From assembly GCA_028702535.1 (NCBI GenBank), contig JAQVOR010000021.1, positions 1 to 36,110 of the forward strand: a stretch of 36,110 nt of DNA, given 5' to 3'. This DNA comes from Bacteroidales bacterium (lineage in GTDB: Bacteria; Bacteroidota; Bacteroidia; Bacteroidales; ML635J-15). Both the position numbers and the translations under genes were made by a program. A model generated the notes under the pieces. That model was not told where the DNA came from. It searched no databases and worked only from the letters and a program-made list of their open reading frames with translations. Every line of letters begins with the position of its first letter. Positions within the stretch are counted from its first letter, which is position 1. Positions 33,065-36,110 of this stretch are shown one piece after another.

Positions 33065-33801
33065 GAATATTTAGAGTTATACTGTATAAAACATTTGGTC
33101 TTAAGGTCTATCTAAAAATAGTTAGTAAGTTATATTTACGCTATATAAATTGTGGTTTTGGTAAGGACAAATATTCCGAATTACATTATCTTAAATCCAT
33201 AATTAAATCAGGTTTTGTTTGTATTGATATTGGAGCAAATCTTGGATATTATTCTTATTTCTTAGCTAAACATTCGGGACAATTAGGAAAAGTTTATGCT
33301 GTGGAGCCAGTACCTTTATTTGCCGAAATTTGGAAACAAAATCTGAAACGATACAAATCATTAAATTTGATATTATTACCATTCGCACTTGGCAAAACTG
33401 ATAAAACTGTTCAGATGGGAATGCCTGCTATTGATGGAGTTGTTCACCATGGTATGACAAAAGTAATTGAGAATAATGAAACAGTATTTGAAAAAACTTT
33501 TTCGGTAGAAATGAAAAATCCAGACAGATTACTTGAAAATATTGCACATATCGATTTTATCAAAATAGATGTAGAAGGTTTTGAATCTGAGGTTTTTGAA
33601 AATATGAAAGAAACATTAGCAAAACACAAACCTTTAATACAATCCGAATTAAGTGGTCAAGATAATCGCAAAAAGAGTATCGAAACACTCCAAAGTATTG
33701 GATATCAGGTATTTTTTCTTAATAATTATGAACTTATTTGTGCTAATGATAAAATTATTGAAAAGTATAATGGAGACTTTTATTTTATGATTGACAAATA
33801 A
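33061..33801 (+). CDS. FkbM-family methyltransferase
   Basis: A 246-residue S-adenosylmethionine-dependent methyltransferase. The SAM-binding glycine-rich motif is FVCIDIGANLGYYSYFLAKH, followed by VYAVEPVPLFAEIWKQN, and the FkbM signature FIKIDVEGFESEVFENM lies near residue 165-180. Such enzymes O-methylate sugars, often on surface polysaccharides. It overlaps the DUF4834 gene by four bases, so it is probably at the end of the rpoN transcription unit. The substrate is unknown and no glycan cluster adjoins it. Confidence 0.9.
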   Translation: MRIFRVILYKTFGLKVYLKIVSKLYLRYINCGFGKDKYSELHYLKSIIKSGFVCIDIGANLGYYSYFLAKHSGQLGKVYAVEPVPLFAEIWKQNLKRYKSLNLILLPFALGKTDKTVQMGMPAIDGVVHHGMTKVIENNETVFEKTFSVEMKNPDRLLENIAHIDFIKIDVEGFESEVFENMKETLAKHKPLIQSELSGQDNRKKSIETLQSIGYQVFFLNNYELICANDKIIEKYNGDFYFMIDK

Positions 33802-33831
33802 AATAATCTATATTACATTTAAAACAATAGT

Positions 33832-35259
33832 ATGAGAAATACAGTCTTAATATTTTTTGTTCTGATATTTTGTTTTTCTGGAACAGAAATTTCCGCACAT
33901 AAAAGGGCAAAGTACAATATTGTTATCGATACAGATGGAGGTATTGATGATTTGCGAGCAATGACTTATTTTATGGCTTCAAGGGAATTTAATATCAATG
34001 CCATAACTACTGTTGATGGTGTATTGCCCCCTCAAGAAGCAGCCGATTATATTAGTGAACTTTGCAAATTATTCAATCACGAAGGCATTAGAGTTGGACA
34101 GGGGCAAAAGACAGGAGCCTCAAAAAAATATTACGAACATGCTTTACCTGTTTGGGAAAATCTATTTCCTGATGTTCAACAAATTCGGCATTATGACGCT
34201 GAAAAATTGCTTGCAAACGCCATAGAGTTTGAAAAGAAGCGTACAATTATTATTGCAATGGGTCCATTGACAAACATTGCTGCTGTTCTTAAACAAAACA
34301 CAGATTTATGTCCTAAAATTGAAACTATTTTATGGTATGCCGATTATGATAAGGCTCCTAAAGGATATAATTTTGAGCAAGATAATGAGGCTTATGAAAT
34401 CCTAAAAAAATTTAAAGTCCCTATTAAATTGGTTTATGCTAATGATAATAAGTATAAAGATGATTTTTTAGAAACTTGTAGTGAAATCGAAAATGTTTAT
34501 ACTGCTGCACTTATCAAAGCTTTTGAAAACTCAGACTTTGAAAATTCAGGGATGTATTATTGGGATGATTTTTTACCAATGTATTTATTGTACCCAAGTA
34601 TGTTTGATGAGATGGTAGTTGAAGATTATGCCAGGAAAATTGTTCCAAAACCAGAAAATTATTTTGATATTCTCGTAACTGGGGTACTTAATTTTGATAA
34701 ACCCGACCAAGGAGTTAGCTTTAACGAAATACCGACAAGTGGATATATGTTGAGGCTGGATATTGAGAAATTTGCGGATTCTCTTTTATTATCGCATGGG
34801 TACGCAGAATTTAAAATTGTTTCGCTTACAAATGAAATTCATTCCCATATTGGGGTTTATTCGATACTTGGTGCAAAAACAGGTTTAAGAATTATGGAAT
34901 ATTTGCATGCTGGTTTAGATGAGATAAACTTAGTTTCTTTTGCTGGATATACTCCACCGCTTAGTTGTTTTAACGATGGATTGCAAGTTGGAACAGGCTC
35001 TACTATTGGATACGGCACTATTACGGTTGATGAGTCTAAGGATAAAACACCAAGTGTTCTTGTTAAATATAATGGAAGAGAAATTTTATTTAGCTTAAAA
35101 CCAGAAGTTGTTGATGAGATTATTAAAGATATTAGCAGTTTAGTTAAACAATATGGCTTAGAAAGTGAAATGTATTGGTCTGTACTTCGTGAAAAATCTA
35201 TTGAAAAATACTGGCTTGGAATGAGCCGCTTCGATATTCTCGATATTGAGGAAAAGTAA
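33832..35259 (+). CDS. Exported nucleoside hydrolase fused to an FmdE-like domain
   Basis: A 475-residue exported protein with signal peptide (about 1-22). Residues about 27-290 form an inosine/uridine-preferring nucleoside hydrolase-like domain: IVIDTDGGIDDLRAM with the Ca2+-binding Asp cluster, AMGPLTNIAAVL, GYNFEQDNEAYEIL, and YYWDDFLPMYLLYPSMF, where the Ca2+-ligand Asp is kept but the usual preceding His is Trp. Residues about 335-475 resemble the FmdE family (PF02663): EIHSHIGVYSILGAKTGLRI, PPLSCFNDGLQVGTGSTIGYG and YWSVLREKSIEKYW. In other genomes I know these as separate proteins. There is no frameshift; the fusion is in one open frame. Location should be periplasmic. Substrate and the role of the second domain are unknown. 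Confidence 0.85.
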   Translation: MRNTVLIFFVLIFCFSGTEISAHKRAKYNIVIDTDGGIDDLRAMTYFMASREFNINAITTVDGVLPPQEAADYISELCKLFNHEGIRVGQGQKTGASKKYYEHALPVWENLFPDVQQIRHYDAEKLLANAIEFEKKRTIIIAMGPLTNIAAVLKQNTDLCPKIETILWYADYDKAPKGYNFEQDNEAYEILKKFKVPIKLVYANDNKYKDDFLETCSEIENVYTAALIKAFENSDFENSGMYYWDDFLPMYLLYPSMFDEMVVEDYARKIVPKPENYFDILVTGVLNFDKPDQGVSFNEIPTSGYMLRLDIEKFADSLLLSHGYAEFKIVSLTNEIHSHIGVYSILGAKTGLRIMEYLHAGLDEINLVSFAGYTPPLSCFNDGLQVGTGSTIGYGTITVDESKDKTPSVLVKYNGREILFSLKPEVVDEIIKDISSLVKQYGLESEMYWSVLREKSIEKYWLGMSRFDILDIEEK

Positions 35260-35374
35260 ACTAAGGGCTAAATTTATAGTAATTCTATAATTTGTTGAAT
35301 ATGAGTGGGGCGTGAGTTGTGATTGTAAATTGTTACTGTCTGTTAAAAATTAATAAATTAAATTATGCGATTGT

Positions 35375-35506
35375 GTGATTTCTGCCTGCGGTCGAAATGA
35401 CAGACAGTTGTTTTATTCGGGCGTGGCTTGGTGCCAGCTTTACCGCCACCAAGCCACTCCCAAATTCTCTAAATTAGTTGTTATTTAGACCATAGTGAGA
35501 AATCTC
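35375..35506. repeat. Nested-palindrome element, copy 3 (decayed)
   Basis: Outer arms 35375-35403 and 35478-35506 align with those of copy 2 with several changes. The inner stem is reduced to 11 bp (GTGGCTTGGTG 35423-35433 with 35447-35457), and CCGCCACCAAGCCACTCC (35443-35460) is identical to copy 2. It appears to be an older copy of the same element. Confidence 0.88.
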
Positions 35507-35766
35507 GAAAAGGATTGCATAATAATAATGGATTCCAATCTTCCATTTTTATGACTGTCTAATAAAAATCAATTCTTCATTTACAAAGTAGTGACAAATC
35601 TCAAAAAAATTGAATAATAATGAATTTAACATTCGCTAATTGTATTTCCAGTATTATATTTTAACTATTCTTTAGGTTTTGTTGATTGTATTTACAGGCG
35701 TTCAAACTATTTTATTAAATATTTGTTAAAGTCCTCAAGAAAACTTTTAAACCCGATAAAGTTTTT

Positions 35767-35774
35767 TAGTTTTG
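35767..35774 (+). promoter_or_regulatory. Putative -7 box of the TetR gene
   Basis: TAGTTTTG matches TAnnTTTG and lies 19 bases before the ATG at 35794. No clear -33 box. Confidence 0.4.
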
Positions 35775-35793
35775 CAACAATTAAAGATTAAAA

Positions 35794-36110
35794 ATGGAAA
35801 TGCGTTTAAGAATATTAAAAGAAGCAGGAATATTATTTTCAAGATATGGTTTGAGAAGTGTTACCATGGATCAAATTTCTGCAGAATTAGGTATATCTAA
35901 GCGTACACTTTATGAAATATTTAAGGATAAGGATGATTTGGTCTCTCAAGCAATTGAAGAGGGGATAAAGGCACATAAGAATCATTGTAATAAAGTGATT
36001 TTGGAAAGTGATAATGTTATTGAAGCTATATTTAACATAGGGAAGCTAAATTATAATCTTTTTAGTAAAATAAACCCTTTGTTTTTTGAGGATTTTAAAA
36101 AATATCATTT
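35794..36110 (+). CDS. TetR/AcrR-family regulator, N-terminal part (runs off the window)
   Basis: From ATG 35794 the frame stays open to the right edge, giving the first 105 residues. The start MEMRLRILKEAGILFSRYGL and the helix-turn-helix TMDQISAELGISKRTLYEIF, followed by KDKDDLV, are the classic TetR DNA-binding domain. The ligand-binding domain is mostly beyond the window, so the inducer and target are unknown. In Bacteroidota such genes often precede RND efflux genes, which cannot be checked here. Confidence 0.88.
   Translation, partial: MEMRLRILKEAGILFSRYGLRSVTMDQISAELGISKRTLYEIFKDKDDLVSQAIEEGIKAHKNHCNKVILESDNVIEAIFNIGKLNYNLFSKINPLFFEDFKKYH

Larger units (their letters stand above)
35260..35793. 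other. Gene-free gap before the TetR gene
   Basis: It contains a small TTATAG/CTATAA hairpin just after the nucleoside hydrolase stop (35274-35290), nested-palindrome copy 3 (35375-35506) and, at 35767-35774, TAGTTTTG, a TAnnTTTG match 19 bases before the TetR start. No gene is seen in it. Confidence 0.6.

Overview
The window is a low-GC chromosomal segment from a member of the Bacteroidota, most likely Bacteroidales or a close relative; I cannot name the genus. Evidence: the gene order pdxJ / CBS protein / nadK / PorG-like barrels / uppS / bamA / two skp genes / murI, the rpoN neighbourhood behind asnS, signal peptides ending in NAQ or FAQ, weak ribosome binding sites, and repeated matches to the Bacteroidota -7 promoter box TAnnTTTG. 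I saw no rRNA, tRNA, CRISPR array or prophage.

Layout. 1-10.8 kb is an envelope-biogenesis block: pdxJ points left; to the right run a CBS protein, a single-POTRA Omp85 barrel (TTG start), nadK, two DUF6089/PorG-like barrels, uppS, bamA, two Skp/OmpH chaperones and, behind a terminator hairpin, murI. 10.8-14.2 kb has a LytTR response regulator overlapping a class III aminotransferase, then an unknown exported protein overlapping a receiver-like protein with a C-terminal membrane anchor. 14.2-19.0 kb is repeat-rich and holds a PMCA-type Ca2+ P-type ATPase with an extra hydrophobic segment pair and a metallophosphoesterase. 19.0-23.0 kb is the methylmalonyl-CoA mutase operon (small then large subunit, leftward). 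23.2-23.9 kb is a REP-associated tyrosine transposase (RAYT) between two short arrays of 45-bp-period repeats. 23.9-28.3 kb is a leftward alpha-glucan operon: debranching enzyme, glycosyltransferase, GH57 enzyme. 28.7-35.3 kb has a small lipoprotein diverging from asnS, then rpoN, a PAP2-like membrane protein, a DUF4834 protein, an FkbM methyltransferase and a nucleoside hydrolase fused to an FmdE-like domain. A TetR regulator runs off the right edge.

How the genes fit together. The first block joins outer membrane protein insertion (BamA, Skp), the lipid carrier and D-glutamate for peptidoglycan (UppS, MurI) and probably type IX secretion (PorG-like barrels). The glucan operon would handle glycogen or a related storage glucan. 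The mutase pair serves the succinate-propionate interconversion.

Most worth a second look: (i) three dispersed copies of a ~130-140 bp nested-palindrome element; (ii) the RAYT with its flanking repeats plus a transposase-less relative of the same element 9 kb away; (iii) the nucleoside hydrolase-FmdE fusion; (iv) the tail-anchored receiver protein and its coupled exported partner; (v) the ATPase insertion. None of these is shown to be a new system; they are leads read from sequence alone.
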